Below are positions 33,674 to 42,127 of a DNA stretch of 64,000 nucleotides, piece by piece. The stretch covers positions 1 to 64,000 of the forward strand of contig JAJDVT010000084.1 of assembly GCA_022826005.1 (NCBI GenBank), written 5' to 3'. Every line of letters begins with the position of its first letter. Positions within the stretch are counted from its first letter, which is position 1. The translations under genes were made by a program, and so were the position numbers. A model generated the notes under the pieces. It had not been told where the DNA came from. It saw only the letters and a program-made list of their open reading frames with translations, and made no database searches. Source of the DNA: Gemmatimonadota bacterium (GTDB lineage: Bacteria; Gemmatimonadota; Gemmatimonadetes; Longimicrobiales; Gaopeijiaceae).

Positions 33674-35257
33674 ATGCGAGACTTCAACACCTCCGGTCCG
33701 GTCCGCCCCGAAGAGCACTACTGCATACCGGCGCTCGACCGGATCGACCTGCAGGAGGTCCTGGCGCTGATCGGAAGGCGGCGCTACTTCATCCTTCACG
33801 CGCCGAGGCAGACCGGTAAGACCTCCACTCTGCTGGCACTGCGCGACCTCCTGAACAGCGGATCGGTCGGAGACTACCGCTGTGTCTATGTGAATGTCGA
33901 GCCCGGGCAGTCGGCGCGCGAGGACGTGGCTCAGGCCATGGGTGCAATTCTGGACGGATTGGCCAAGCAGCTGCGTCGCACGCTCGGCGATTCCGAGACC
34001 GCTGTGTTGGCTGAATCCATGGATACGTCGGTGCGGTCCCACAGCGTCCTTGGCAGGGCTCTCACGAGCTGGGCGGAGAATGATGCCGCGCCGGCGGTGC
34101 TTCTCATCGACGAGATCGACTCGCTGGTCGGGGACACGCTGATCTCGGTACTGCGACAGCTCCGTGCCGGCTACAGTGACCGTCCCGAAGGGTTCCCCCA
34201 GAGCGTGGTCCTGAGCGGCGTCCGCGACGTGCGGGACTATCGTATTCGGGCCAGTTCCGAGAAAGATCTCGTGGCTGGCGGCAGCGCCTTCAACATCAAG
34301 GCGAAGTCGCTCAGGCTGGGCGACTTCGACAGAGACGAGGTCACCACCCTGCTCGGGCAACATACCGCTGCGACCGGACAGGAGTTCGCACCCCAGGCCG
34401 TGGCCGCCGTGTGGGAACAGACCCGGGGGCAGCCGTGGCTGGTCAATGCCCTGGCGCAGGAGATGTGCTTCGAGTACGTCGGCAGACCGCGCACCATCGG
34501 GCGGCCCGTCAACATCGACGATGTCTTCGAAGCCCGGGAGACGCTGATCAGGCGGCGCGAGACACACATCGACCAGTTGGCGGACAAGCTCCAGGAACCG
34601 CGCGTGCGCCGCGTGATCGAACCGTTGCTGAGCGGCGGGACCGCAAACCACGCGGCCCGGGATCTCGAGTACGCGCGCGATCTCGGGCTGGTCGCGCTTG
34701 ACTCGCCACTCAGGATTGCCAACCCCATCTACACAGAGGTCGTGCCGCGCGAACTCACCTCGGTATTGCAGGACGACATTCGCCAGGAGGCCGCGTGGTA
34801 TGTCCGCCGCGATGGCGGCCTCGACATGAACAGGTTGCTCACCGCGTTCCAGGAGTTCTTTCGGGAGAACTCGGAGCACTGGATCCAAAGGGCGCAGTAC
34901 ACCGAAGCCGGGCCGCAGCTCGTGCTGCAGGCGTTTCTGCACAGGGTGGTGAACGCGACGGGAAGGATCGAACGGGAGTACGCACTGGGAAGCCGCCGGG
35001 TCGATCTGCTGGTCGTCTGGCCCGCCGGGCAGGGCCGCCAGGAGCGGTTCGTCGTGGAGTGCAAGCTGCTGCGGAGCGGTCGCGGTCGGACCATGGAGAA
35101 GGGCCTGGAACAGACGGCCGCCTACATGGACCTGTCAGGAACCGACAAGGGGCACCTGATCATCTTCGACATGCGGGAGGGGAGCAGCTGGGACGAGCGC
35201 GTGTTTCGGGAGGAGCACACGCACGACGGGAAGCGGATCACGGTGTGGGGGGCGTGA
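33674..35257 (+). CDS. AAA+ ATPase with C-terminal PD-(D/E)XK nuclease-like domain
   Basis: A 527-residue protein. Walker A A-P-R-Q-T-G-K-T-S (near 40) and Walker B V-L-L-I-D-E-I-D (near 142) are intact. The C-terminus has R-V-D-L-L-V-V-W followed by F-V-V-E-C-K-L, the core of a PD-(D/E)XK nuclease fold. Similar proteins are widespread and sparsely characterised; some relatives lie in defence or mobile islands. It shares general architecture with the protein at 13272-14465 but is not a close paralogue. I start it at ATG 33674, because the upstream in-frame extension reads through antisense-like sequence. Confidence 0.85.
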   Translation: MRDFNTSGPVRPEEHYCIPALDRIDLQEVLALIGRRRYFILHAPRQTGKTSTLLALRDLLNSGSVGDYRCVYVNVEPGQSAREDVAQAMGAILDGLAKQLRRTLGDSETAVLAESMDTSVRSHSVLGRALTSWAENDAAPAVLLIDEIDSLVGDTLISVLRQLRAGYSDRPEGFPQSVVLSGVRDVRDYRIRASSEKDLVAGGSAFNIKAKSLRLGDFDRDEVTTLLGQHTAATGQEFAPQAVAAVWEQTRGQPWLVNALAQEMCFEYVGRPRTIGRPVNIDDVFEARETLIRRRETHIDQLADKLQEPRVRRVIEPLLSGGTANHAARDLEYARDLGLVALDSPLRIANPIYTEVVPRELTSVLQDDIRQEAAWYVRRDGGLDMNRLLTAFQEFFRENSEHWIQRAQYTEAGPQLVLQAFLHRVVNATGRIEREYALGSRRVDLLVVWPAGQGRQERFVVECKLLRSGRGRTMEKGLEQTAAYMDLSGTDKGHLIIFDMREGSSWDERVFREEHTHDGKRITVWGA

Positions 35258-35266
35258 GGCCGCAAG

Positions 35267-36043
35267 TCACACCAGCGACCGCCCCTGCCCCCCATCCGCC
35301 GCGATACACGCCCCCGTGATCAGGCTCGCGCGCTCCGACGCCAGGAACGCCACCACGTCCCCCACCTCCTCCCCCCGCCCGAACCGCCCGAGAGGCAGGT
35401 TGGCCTTCACGAAGGCGCGCATTCCTTCCGGGTCGGCCTGCACGCGCTTGTCCCAGTTGCCACCCGGAAACTGGATAGATCCCGGCGCGACGCAGTTCAC
35501 GCGGATGCCTTCCGGCGCGAGCTCCAGCGCCATGATTCCGGCCGCCGAGATCAGCGCCGACTTGGTCGTGTTGTAGATCGAGAGCCCCGGCCCGCCCTTT
35601 TCGCGCCCGAAGACCGATGAGATGAAGATGATCGAGCCGCCTCGGCCCGCACGCATCATCGGGATCGCCAGCCGGGCGGTTCGGAATCCCGACAGCACGT
35701 TCAGTTGGATGATGTCCAGCCAGTCCTGGTCGCCGACCTCCTCAAAACGGCCCCGCCGGTTGCCCCCAACGTTGTTGACCAGCACGTCGAGGACCCCGTA
35801 GCGCTCCCGCACGGCCTCGATCAGCGCCCCCGCCCCCCCCTCCTCCGCCACATCACAGCACACCGTCAGCACCTCCGCGCCATCCGCCCTCAGCGTCCCG
35901 GCGGCGGCCGCCAGCCCCTCCTCCCCCCTCGCGCAGATCGCGATCCTCGCGCCCTCGGCCGCCAGCGCACGCGCACTGTAGAAGCCGAGGCCGCGGCTGC
36001 CACCGGTGACAGCCGCGACCTTGCCCTGGAGTCCCAGATCCAT
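35267..36043 (-). CDS. Short-chain dehydrogenase/reductase
   Basis: A 258-residue classical SDR with T-G-G-S-R-G-L-G (residues 14-21), N-N-V-G-G, I-S-S-V and Y-N-T-T-K. An Arg after strand 2 (I-C-A-R-G) favours NADP(H). It begins 3 nt after the end of the sortilin-type propeller gene on the same strand, so the two are probably co-transcribed. It is not the closest paralogue of the SDR at 29695-30483. Confidence 0.9.
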   Translation of the reverse strand: MDLGLQGKVAAVTGGSRGLGFYSARALAAEGARIAICARGEEGLAAAAGTLRADGAEVLTVCCDVAEEGGAGALIEAVRERYGVLDVLVNNVGGNRRGRFEEVGDQDWLDIIQLNVLSGFRTARLAIPMMRAGRGGSIIFISSVFGREKGGPGLSIYNTTKSALISAAGIMALELAPEGIRVNCVAPGSIQFPGGNWDKRVQADPEGMRAFVKANLPLGRFGRGEEVGDVVAFLASERASLITGACIAADGGQGRSLV

Positions 36044-36046
36044 ATC

Positions 36047-39000
36047 TCAGCGCCCGGGGCGCGTACCCGCGCCACCGCGCCGCGCCCAACCGAGCATGGT
36101 AGCGCCCGCCGCCCGCCACGCACGCGCAACTGCCGCCTCCCCGTCCGCGCCTACCGCCGCCTCGGCCCCAGCACCCGCCCCCTCATCCGAGATATTCGCC
36201 CTGAGCAGCCTCTCCAGCGTCCGCACATGCCCCTGCAGGGCCGTATTCAGCTGATCATACCGCCGCACCGCGTCCTCACCCGGCTCCTGGTCGGCACGGG
36301 TCAGGTTGCCGTACAGGTACTGCAGCTGGTCGACCAGCATGGGGCGCGAGTAGCGGCGCGGTTCGGTGACCAACTCCTTCTCCACCGCCTCGATCTCGTC
36401 GGCGAGTTCGCCGCCGCCGCGCCGCCGCGCTTCGCTGATCCGGTTCACGGCCAGCCGCGCCTCGCTGAGCGCGTCCCGCACCTCCAGCGCGAACGCCACC
36501 TGGCGCTCCACCAGGTCCGCACCGATCCCCTCGGCCGCGACGCGCGGGTCGAGCATGACCTCGAAGGTGTGGCTCGCGCTCCATTCCCCGGCCGAGAGGC
36601 GCGCCGTGTACGTCCCCGGCGGCACCATCGGGCCACCGCGCCCCGCGGCTCCCGGGTTGGGGGCCCAGGGCCCGGGGTGGGACAGGTCCCAGGTGAAGCG
36701 GTGGGTTCCCGCTGTCGCGTCCAACCGCGGCGTCCCGAAACGCTCCAGCCGCCACTCCCGCATGCCGGGCTCGGCCGGCACGGTGTACTCACCCGGCCCC
36801 TCGCTCGAGAACGACCGGACCAGGTTCCCCTCCGCGTCCATGATGTCGAGGGTCAGCGGCCCGTCCGCGTTCTCCGCAAGCATGTAGTCGATGTTGGCCC
36901 CGGCGGGCGGGTAGCTCGGGCGTGCCTCGGAGCCGGCTCCGCGCCCCCCGAAGCCCCCACCGTAGCGCAGCCTGTAGGTGTCCTCCACCCCGTAGAAGTG
37001 TGCGCCCGCGCCCGCCACCTGCTCGTCCAGCTCGTGCAGCGGCGTGACGTTGTCCATGATCCAGAATCCCCGGCCCATCGTCGACAGCACCAGGTCACCG
37101 TGCACGAGCTTCATGTCCGTGATGGGCGTCACCGGCAGGTTGAGCTGGAAGGGCTGCCAGGAGCCGCCGTCGTCGAACGAGATGAACATCCCGAACTCGG
37201 TGCCGAGGTAGAGCAGCCCCTCGCGGTGCGGGTCCTCGCGCACGACGCGCACCGGATGGTTGCCCGGCACGCCGTTCTCGCCGGTCGTGATCCGCGTCCA
37301 GGTCTCTCCATAGTCCTCGGTGCGGTAGGTGTGCGGCGAGAAGTCGCCCATCATGTAGCGCAGGATGGCCACATAGGCCTTCGCGGGGTCATGATGGGAC
37401 ACCTCGATCGTCTGCACCCGCCCGTACGGACCGATCCCCGGGGGCGTCACGTCGGTCCAGTTGGCCCCCCCGTCGCGCGTCACATGCACCGGCCCGTCGT
37501 TGGCGCCCGCCCAGATCACTCCCGGTTCAAGCACCGACTCCTGAATGTCGTAGAGCACCGCGAAGTGCTCCTCCCCGGTCACGTCGATGGTGATCGGGTA
37601 CCCCGAAATAACCTGCGTCTCCGCGGTGAACGCGGTCAGGTCCGGCGAGATCGTCTCCCACAGCTGGCCCCCGTTGGTGCTCACGTGCACGAACTGCGAA
37701 CCGTGGTAGACCTTGTCCGGGTCGTGCGGCGACACATGCACCGGCACCACGCGCTGGAAGCGGAACTCCAGGTCGCGCGGGTTGTGCCCGTAGAGGTTCC
37801 CGAAGCCGACGTAGTACTGCTGCTCCTGTCCCGTTCTGCGGTTGTAGAGCCCGAAACGGCCCTTGCAGTTGGCGTAGACGATGTCCGGATCGCCGGGCTT
37901 GGGCACCACCGGACCGGTCTCGCAGCCCCCGTGGGCCTCCCAGGCGCCCTGCGCCCCTCCGGGTACCGACCGCTCGGGCAGGCTGGGCACCGAGATGGTC
38001 GAATTGTCCTGCTGGCCCGCGTAGAGGCGGTAGGGGAAGTCGTCCGACACGTCCACCTGGTAGAGCTCGGCGGTGGGCTGGTTCAACTGCGTCGACCAGG
38101 TGTTGCCGCCGTCGATCGATACGTTGGCGCCCCCGTCGTTGGACTGGATCATGATGTCCGGGTTGTCCGGGTTGATCCACAGGTCGTGATTGTCGCCGTG
38201 GGGGGTGCGCCGCGACTGCCAGCTCACGCCGCCGTCCATGCTCATCCAGTGGCCCTCGGCCATCCCCCAGAGCCTGTCGGGATCGGTCGGATGACCTTCC
38301 AGGTTCATGTAGTAGAAGGGCCGGTTGAGGATCGGCTGGAAGTCGGTGACCTGACGCCAGGTGGCGCCGCGGTCGTCGGAGCGGTAGACGCCGCCGGTGT
38401 CGGGGGGCGCCTCGATGAGCGCGTAGACGCGGTCGGGGTCCGCCGCGCTGACCGCGATGTCGGACTTGCCGCGCAACCCGGTGGGGAGGCCCGCCGCGGC
38501 CTGCTCCCAGCTGTCGCCGCCGTCCCGGGAGATGTAGACGCCGCCCTCCAGCCCGCCCGAGATGATCGTCCAGGGCTTGCGCTCGGCCCGCCACATGCTC
38601 GCGTAGATCGTGTTCGGGTCGTCCGGCGCGAACTCCAGGTCGACCGCGCCGGTGCTGTCCGAGACGAAGAGGACGTTCTCCCAGCTCGCGCCGCCGTCCC
38701 GGCTGCGGTACACGCCGCGCTCCGGGTTCGGGGCGAACGGGTTGCCGATCTGAGCCACGTACACCAGGTCGGGGTTGTCGGGGTGGATGAGGACCGCGCC
38801 GCTGTTCCCGGTGCGCTCCAGCCCGATGTGCTGCCAGGTCTCGCCGGCGTCGGTGGACTTGTAGACCCCGTCGCCGATGATCACGTTGCTGCGGAGCCCG
38901 TCGGAGCCGGTCGTCACGTAGACGACGTTCGGGTCCGACTCCGCCACCCGGATCGCGCCGATCGAGCCGGTGCCGAAGTAGCCGTCGGAGATGTTGCGCC

Positions 39001-39271
39001 AGTTGTGGCCGTAGTCGGTGGTCTTCCAGACGCCGCCGCCGGTGGCCCCCATGTAGAAGGTGGACGGGTGGCTGCGGTGGCCTGCCACGGCCGTGACGCG
39101 GCCGCCGCGCGAGGGGCCGACGTAGCGGTAGCCGAGGCTGCCGAAGAGGTCTTCCGAGAAGCGGGCGCCGCCGTTCTGGGCGTGGGCGGGGGCGGGTGGT
39201 GCGAGGGTCGCGGCGATGGTGAGGATCGCCAGCGCGGCGAGGGTGACCGGAGATGGGCGTGGCCTGGTCAT
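36047..39271 (-). CDS. Secreted sortilin/BNR-type beta-propeller protein
   Basis: A 1074-residue exported protein (signal peptide to A-H-A-Q). It contains at least seven Asp-box repeats of the S-x-D-x-G-x-T-W type (for example K-S-T-D-A-G-E-T-W and S-I-D-G-G-N-T-W) over residues 40-740, forming one or two large propellers like those of VPS10/sortilin and xyloglucanases. Residues 770-960 carry a Gly/Arg-rich segment and a beta-sandwich (F-T-W-D-L-S), and the end is alpha-helical. No catalytic residues are evident. These proteins are very abundant in Gemmatimonadota-like genomes, and a specific function is not known. Confidence 0.85.
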   Translation of the reverse strand: MTRPRPSPVTLAALAILTIAATLAPPAPAHAQNGGARFSEDLFGSLGYRYVGPSRGGRVTAVAGHRSHPSTFYMGATGGGVWKTTDYGHNWRNISDGYFGTGSIGAIRVAESDPNVVYVTTGSDGLRSNVIIGDGVYKSTDAGETWQHIGLERTGNSGAVLIHPDNPDLVYVAQIGNPFAPNPERGVYRSRDGGASWENVLFVSDSTGAVDLEFAPDDPNTIYASMWRAERKPWTIISGGLEGGVYISRDGGDSWEQAAAGLPTGLRGKSDIAVSAADPDRVYALIEAPPDTGGVYRSDDRGATWRQVTDFQPILNRPFYYMNLEGHPTDPDRLWGMAEGHWMSMDGGVSWQSRRTPHGDNHDLWINPDNPDIMIQSNDGGANVSIDGGNTWSTQLNQPTAELYQVDVSDDFPYRLYAGQQDNSTISVPSLPERSVPGGAQGAWEAHGGCETGPVVPKPGDPDIVYANCKGRFGLYNRRTGQEQQYYVGFGNLYGHNPRDLEFRFQRVVPVHVSPHDPDKVYHGSQFVHVSTNGGQLWETISPDLTAFTAETQVISGYPITIDVTGEEHFAVLYDIQESVLEPGVIWAGANDGPVHVTRDGGANWTDVTPPGIGPYGRVQTIEVSHHDPAKAYVAILRYMMGDFSPHTYRTEDYGETWTRITTGENGVPGNHPVRVVREDPHREGLLYLGTEFGMFISFDDGGSWQPFQLNLPVTPITDMKLVHGDLVLSTMGRGFWIMDNVTPLHELDEQVAGAGAHFYGVEDTYRLRYGGGFGGRGAGSEARPSYPPAGANIDYMLAENADGPLTLDIMDAEGNLVRSFSSEGPGEYTVPAEPGMREWRLERFGTPRLDATAGTHRFTWDLSHPGPWAPNPGAAGRGGPMVPPGTYTARLSAGEWSASHTFEVMLDPRVAAEGIGADLVERQVAFALEVRDALSEARLAVNRISEARRRGGGELADEIEAVEKELVTEPRRYSRPMLVDQLQYLYGNLTRADQEPGEDAVRRYDQLNTALQGHVRTLERLLRANISDEGAGAGAEAAVGADGEAAVARAWRAAGATMLGWARRGGAGTRPGR

Positions 39272-39383
39272 TCGTGGATCTCTTCCTGCTTTGGGTGGTC
39301 TCTGCTTCTCTGACGGAGCGTTGATGCGAGCGGGCTGAAGATACTGTGCCGGGCGGACGTGGAACAGCGAAGGCGGGCTCTTC

Positions 39384-39481
39384 GAGTTCCGCTGTCGACT
39401 CGGAGGGAACCGGGACGAACCAGCCCTTCTCGGGGCAGGACAGCAGCAGGTCCACCAGCCCCGAGTTGGGCACCCGCAAGC
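39384..39481 (-). pseudogene. Possible antitoxin-like gene tail
   Basis: In one minus-strand frame this stretch reads like a protein C-terminus: V-P-N-S-G-L-V-D-L-L-L-S-C-P, then K-G-W-F-V-P and S-E-S-T-A-E-L. This resembles tails of small VapB-type antitoxins as I remember them. No start and no correctly placed stop are present. If real it is a fragment downstream of the AlbA_2 gene. Confidence 0.2.
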
Positions 39482-40735
39482 TCACGCGGTCGGCTGCTGC
39501 TCGACACCCGGTCTGGCCCGCACGACGCATCGCACCCAGCTGGGTTGCACATCGAAGAACGGTTCCGGTTGCGCGTTGCGGCGCAGCGCGGTGCGGGCGA
39601 TGCCGATTCCCACACCGAATCTCTGGACGATTCCCAGAACGCGCATCGACTCGGCCAGGCTTGGATTCCGGTAGTCGGCAGCCCCCGGCTGGCCGAAGTT
39701 CTCGGCCGTGACCACTCCGTACGCGCCCCCGGGGCTCAGAATCTCGACCCGGTCATCGTACCACGTGACCCGGATGGGCGCGTTGGTGGCCTCGTAGGTC
39801 CGGTGCATGACCGCGTTGTAGGCGATCTGCCGCAGCGCCGCCGCGGAATGGGTCGAGCGGCGCTCCTCGATCGGCCCCGACGTGATGTCGACCGCGGTGC
39901 GGTTGTGGGAGTCGAGCTTCCCGACGAGCTGCTCGAGCTGCGTCGACACGGGGCCCGTGCATCTCGCCTCGTCCAGCACCGGGCCCGGGAACTCGGTGCC
40001 GCCCATGCGCAGGAACTGGATGTACGCCCCGGGAATGAACTCCTGCGGGCTGCGCCCGAAGACCAGCATCCCCACAACCGTGGGCACCGGATCGTCGACC
40101 GACGCGATCATCCGGGTGGCGGCGAGACGCTCTTCGGTGGTCCGATCATTCGCGGCCAGCAACTCGGGATCGAAAGCGCGGGGCAGGTAGTCCTCCTCGA
40201 AGCGCCGAACGTCGATGTCCGTGAGCGTGGCCCGCGACACGGGACGCGCATCGAAGGGCGCGTCGCGGTGTCGCCGTCGCTCGTTCAGGATCCGTTCATC
40301 CTGTGCCGCCGCGATCGCTCGCCGCGATCCCACACGGATCCACACCTGGCCCCGCGCACGCACCGGCGGTGCGTCGGAGGGGTGGACCGTGACCACCGCG
40401 ATCTCGCCTCCCGCCAGTGTGCGCTTCGACACCGACATGACCGGCGGAGGCAGCGTGTGGCCGTCACTCCTGATGTCGGCGAGACGCTGGAGGAGTCGGT
40501 CGGTGATGGAGATGCCGGAGGGACTGCCGTCGTCGCGGGCACCCACGAAGACGACGCCCGCGCGTCCATGTCCCGGAAGATCGTTGGCGAAGGCGCAGAC
40601 CGCCTGCCGGATCCGCTCAATGGGACCGTCCTTTCCGGGGGGAGCCTTCCTGAGTGATTCCTTGCGCTCCACGAGTTCGGACTCGAGGTCGGCCATCATC
40701 GCTTCGAGCTGCAGGTCCGAGTAGGGGCTGCTCAT
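39482..40735 (-). CDS. AlbA_2 (Schlafen-type) ATP-binding protein
   Basis: A 417-residue protein with an N-terminal AlbA_2 domain (residues 15-130: E-L-V-E-R-K-E-S-L near 22 and G-V-V-F-V-G-A-R-D-D-G-S) and a C-terminal HATPase_c_4 region (A-Y-N-A-V-M-H-R-T-Y, then N-P-S-L-A-E-S-M-R-V-L). Such proteins are usually called putative DNA-binding or transcriptional regulators and are frequent in defence islands. Start ATG 40735 overlaps the stop of a 55-codon frame upstream (ATGA). The next genes on the same strand are a RES/Xre toxin-antitoxin pair. Confidence 0.85.
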   Translation of the reverse strand: MSSPYSDLQLEAMMADLESELVERKESLRKAPPGKDGPIERIRQAVCAFANDLPGHGRAGVVFVGARDDGSPSGISITDRLLQRLADIRSDGHTLPPPVMSVSKRTLAGGEIAVVTVHPSDAPPVRARGQVWIRVGSRRAIAAAQDERILNERRRHRDAPFDARPVSRATLTDIDVRRFEEDYLPRAFDPELLAANDRTTEERLAATRMIASVDDPVPTVVGMLVFGRSPQEFIPGAYIQFLRMGGTEFPGPVLDEARCTGPVSTQLEQLVGKLDSHNRTAVDITSGPIEERRSTHSAAALRQIAYNAVMHRTYEATNAPIRVTWYDDRVEILSPGGAYGVVTAENFGQPGAADYRNPSLAESMRVLGIVQRFGVGIGIARTALRRNAQPEPFFDVQPSWVRCVVRARPGVEQQPTA

Positions 40736-40899
40736 GATCGCCTCAGCCTTCTGTCCTGGGAGAACCGCTCCTGATACAGCGGGTCCAAACGGAAACAGGG
40801 GGCCCTCGTGAGCCGCTCAAAGAGACGCCCTTTCCGGGCCTCGGTTTCGGAAATCGAACGGATTTGGTCGAGGGCTCGCTGGAATCCGTTCTCGGTCAT
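40732..40899 (-). pseudogene. Truncated N-terminus of an ISP-type restriction/helicase gene (55 aa)
   Basis: ATG at 40899 opens a 55-codon frame. Residues 6-46 (F-Q-R-A-L-D-Q-I-R-S-I-S, then G-R-L-F-E-R-L, then D-P-L-Y-Q-E-R-F) follow the conserved beginning of large type ISP restriction-modification/helicase proteins. It then ends R-R-L-R-R-S before TGA, which overlaps the AlbA_2 start. The full-length family exceeds 800 residues, so this is a severe truncation; the fragment may survive as a leader coupled to AlbA_2 translation. Confidence 0.6.
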
Positions 40900-41017
40900 T
40901 GTGGGATGCGCTCCGGTGCGAAGGGTGTCGCTTGAGCCGTAAACCGGTGGTTCAAGATACTACTCGGACTTCACCGGTCCCAAATGGCCGTACAACCCCA
41001 GGACTCGACAGCTCAAG

Positions 41018-41581
41018 TCAGGTCGCCAACCTCATCCCGAGCGCCTCGACCGCCTCGCGGAGCGCGGAGGTGTCGCGCGAGATGACCTCCGGTTCGGAGA
41101 AGTGGACCCCGTGCCGCGTACGCTTCGTGAAGAGGACCACGCCATGCCAGTCGCTCCACAAGCTCGACCACCAGCGGAGGCCCGTGTGGCCGCGGTCCCA
41201 GGCCAACGCGGCGATGGGCTGGGTGGTGCGGCGGTGCCGCGACGCGATTCGGTCCGGATTCAGGCGCCGGCGGTGCAAGGTGCGCGGGTCACAGAGGTCC
41301 AGCAGTCCCGAAGCTTCGTCCGGATCCAGTCGCACCCTGACCAGCGCCAGCGGGCGTCCGGCGCGGCGCAGGTGGTGTTTGCGCAGGGGGCGATTGCGCC
41401 ACGGCTGAATGGCCTCGGCGATCGCGTACTCCGGTGACTCGGCCACGTAGAGCACGGGCGAACAGGCCACGGGCAGGTCGAAACGGCCGCGGCCGGTAGC
41501 CGGAGGGATGTAGGACGGAGAAAACAGGTTTCCCTCGTTGACATCGGGGTCCCAGGGAAACACGCGCCAGAAGAGGGCCAA
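41018..41581 (-). CDS. RES-domain toxin (NAD+ phosphorylase/hydrolase type)
   Basis: A 187-residue RES protein. The N-terminal W-R-V-F, then G-R-F-D-L-P and L-Y-V-A-E-S-P-E-Y-A-I-A-E give the family's Arg, Tyr and Glu active-site residues in order. RES toxins degrade NAD+ or ADP-ribosylate a target, and are neutralised by Xre/MbcA-type antitoxins. The antitoxin gene is immediately upstream (15 nt gap) on the same strand, the standard order for this system. Confidence 0.88.
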   Translation of the reverse strand: MALFWRVFPWDPDVNEGNLFSPSYIPPATGRGRFDLPVACSPVLYVAESPEYAIAEAIQPWRNRPLRKHHLRRAGRPLALVRVRLDPDEASGLLDLCDPRTLHRRRLNPDRIASRHRRTTQPIAALAWDRGHTGLRWWSSLWSDWHGVVLFTKRTRHGVHFSEPEVISRDTSALREAVEALGMRLAT

Positions 41582-41596
41582 GGTCAGCGTTACCGA

Positions 41597-41971
41597 TCAG
41601 GCGAAGACACCGGTCTTCATTGCCTCCACCGCTCCGACCACCTCCGCCAGGCGGCTGTGCTGGATGAAGTACGAAGGCGTGGCGCCATCGAGGTGGGCAT
41701 TGGCTCCGGTGAGCCACTCCTCGACGATGTCGGCGTCCAGCCACCGGAGCAGCATCTCGACAACCAGGGCCAGTCCGGCCAGCCGGTCGGCGTTCGACCG
41801 GTCGGGGCGCTGGCCCTGACGCCAGCGCGACACCTGGGAATTGGAGACCCCCAGTACATCCGCGATGCAGCGGTCGGAGCTTACCCCGGCACGAATCATC
41901 TTCAGATGACTCTGGGCTCTGGCGGTGCGGCGATCGAGTGACTGCACGGTGGCGGCGGCGGGTTGGCTCAT
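41597..41971 (-). CDS. Xre/MbcA/ParS-type antitoxin
   Basis: From ATG 41971, a 124-residue protein. An Xre-like helix-turn-helix (I-A-D-V-L-G-V-S-N-S-Q-V-S-R-W-R-Q-G) lies at about residues 36-54. A toxin-binding C-terminal domain follows, with W-L-x-x-x-N-x-x-L-D-G-x-T-P-x-x-F, the DUF2384 signature. It pairs with the RES toxin directly downstream and probably represses the shared promoter. Confidence 0.88.
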   Translation of the reverse strand: MSQPAAATVQSLDRRTARAQSHLKMIRAGVSSDRCIADVLGVSNSQVSRWRQGQRPDRSNADRLAGLALVVEMLLRWLDADIVEEWLTGANAHLDGATPSYFIQHSRLAEVVGAVEAMKTGVFA

Positions 41972-42127
41972 GAAGGAAATGTAGCGGTGGCCGGCTGGGA
42001 CGCGCAACGAAAAACGATGCGCGTCCTCCAAAAATCCCCCACACAAGCACTACACGCATCAGAATCTGTTGCGTACACCCATCTGCGCGAAGAGCCCCCA
42101 CGTCACCGCAGCCCCCGGGTGGGCCCC

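Noticed and set aside
35705-39313. A 1200-codon plus-strand frame
   Set aside because: Antisense to the sortilin-type propeller; low-complexity His/Arg/Val translation typical of a shadow.
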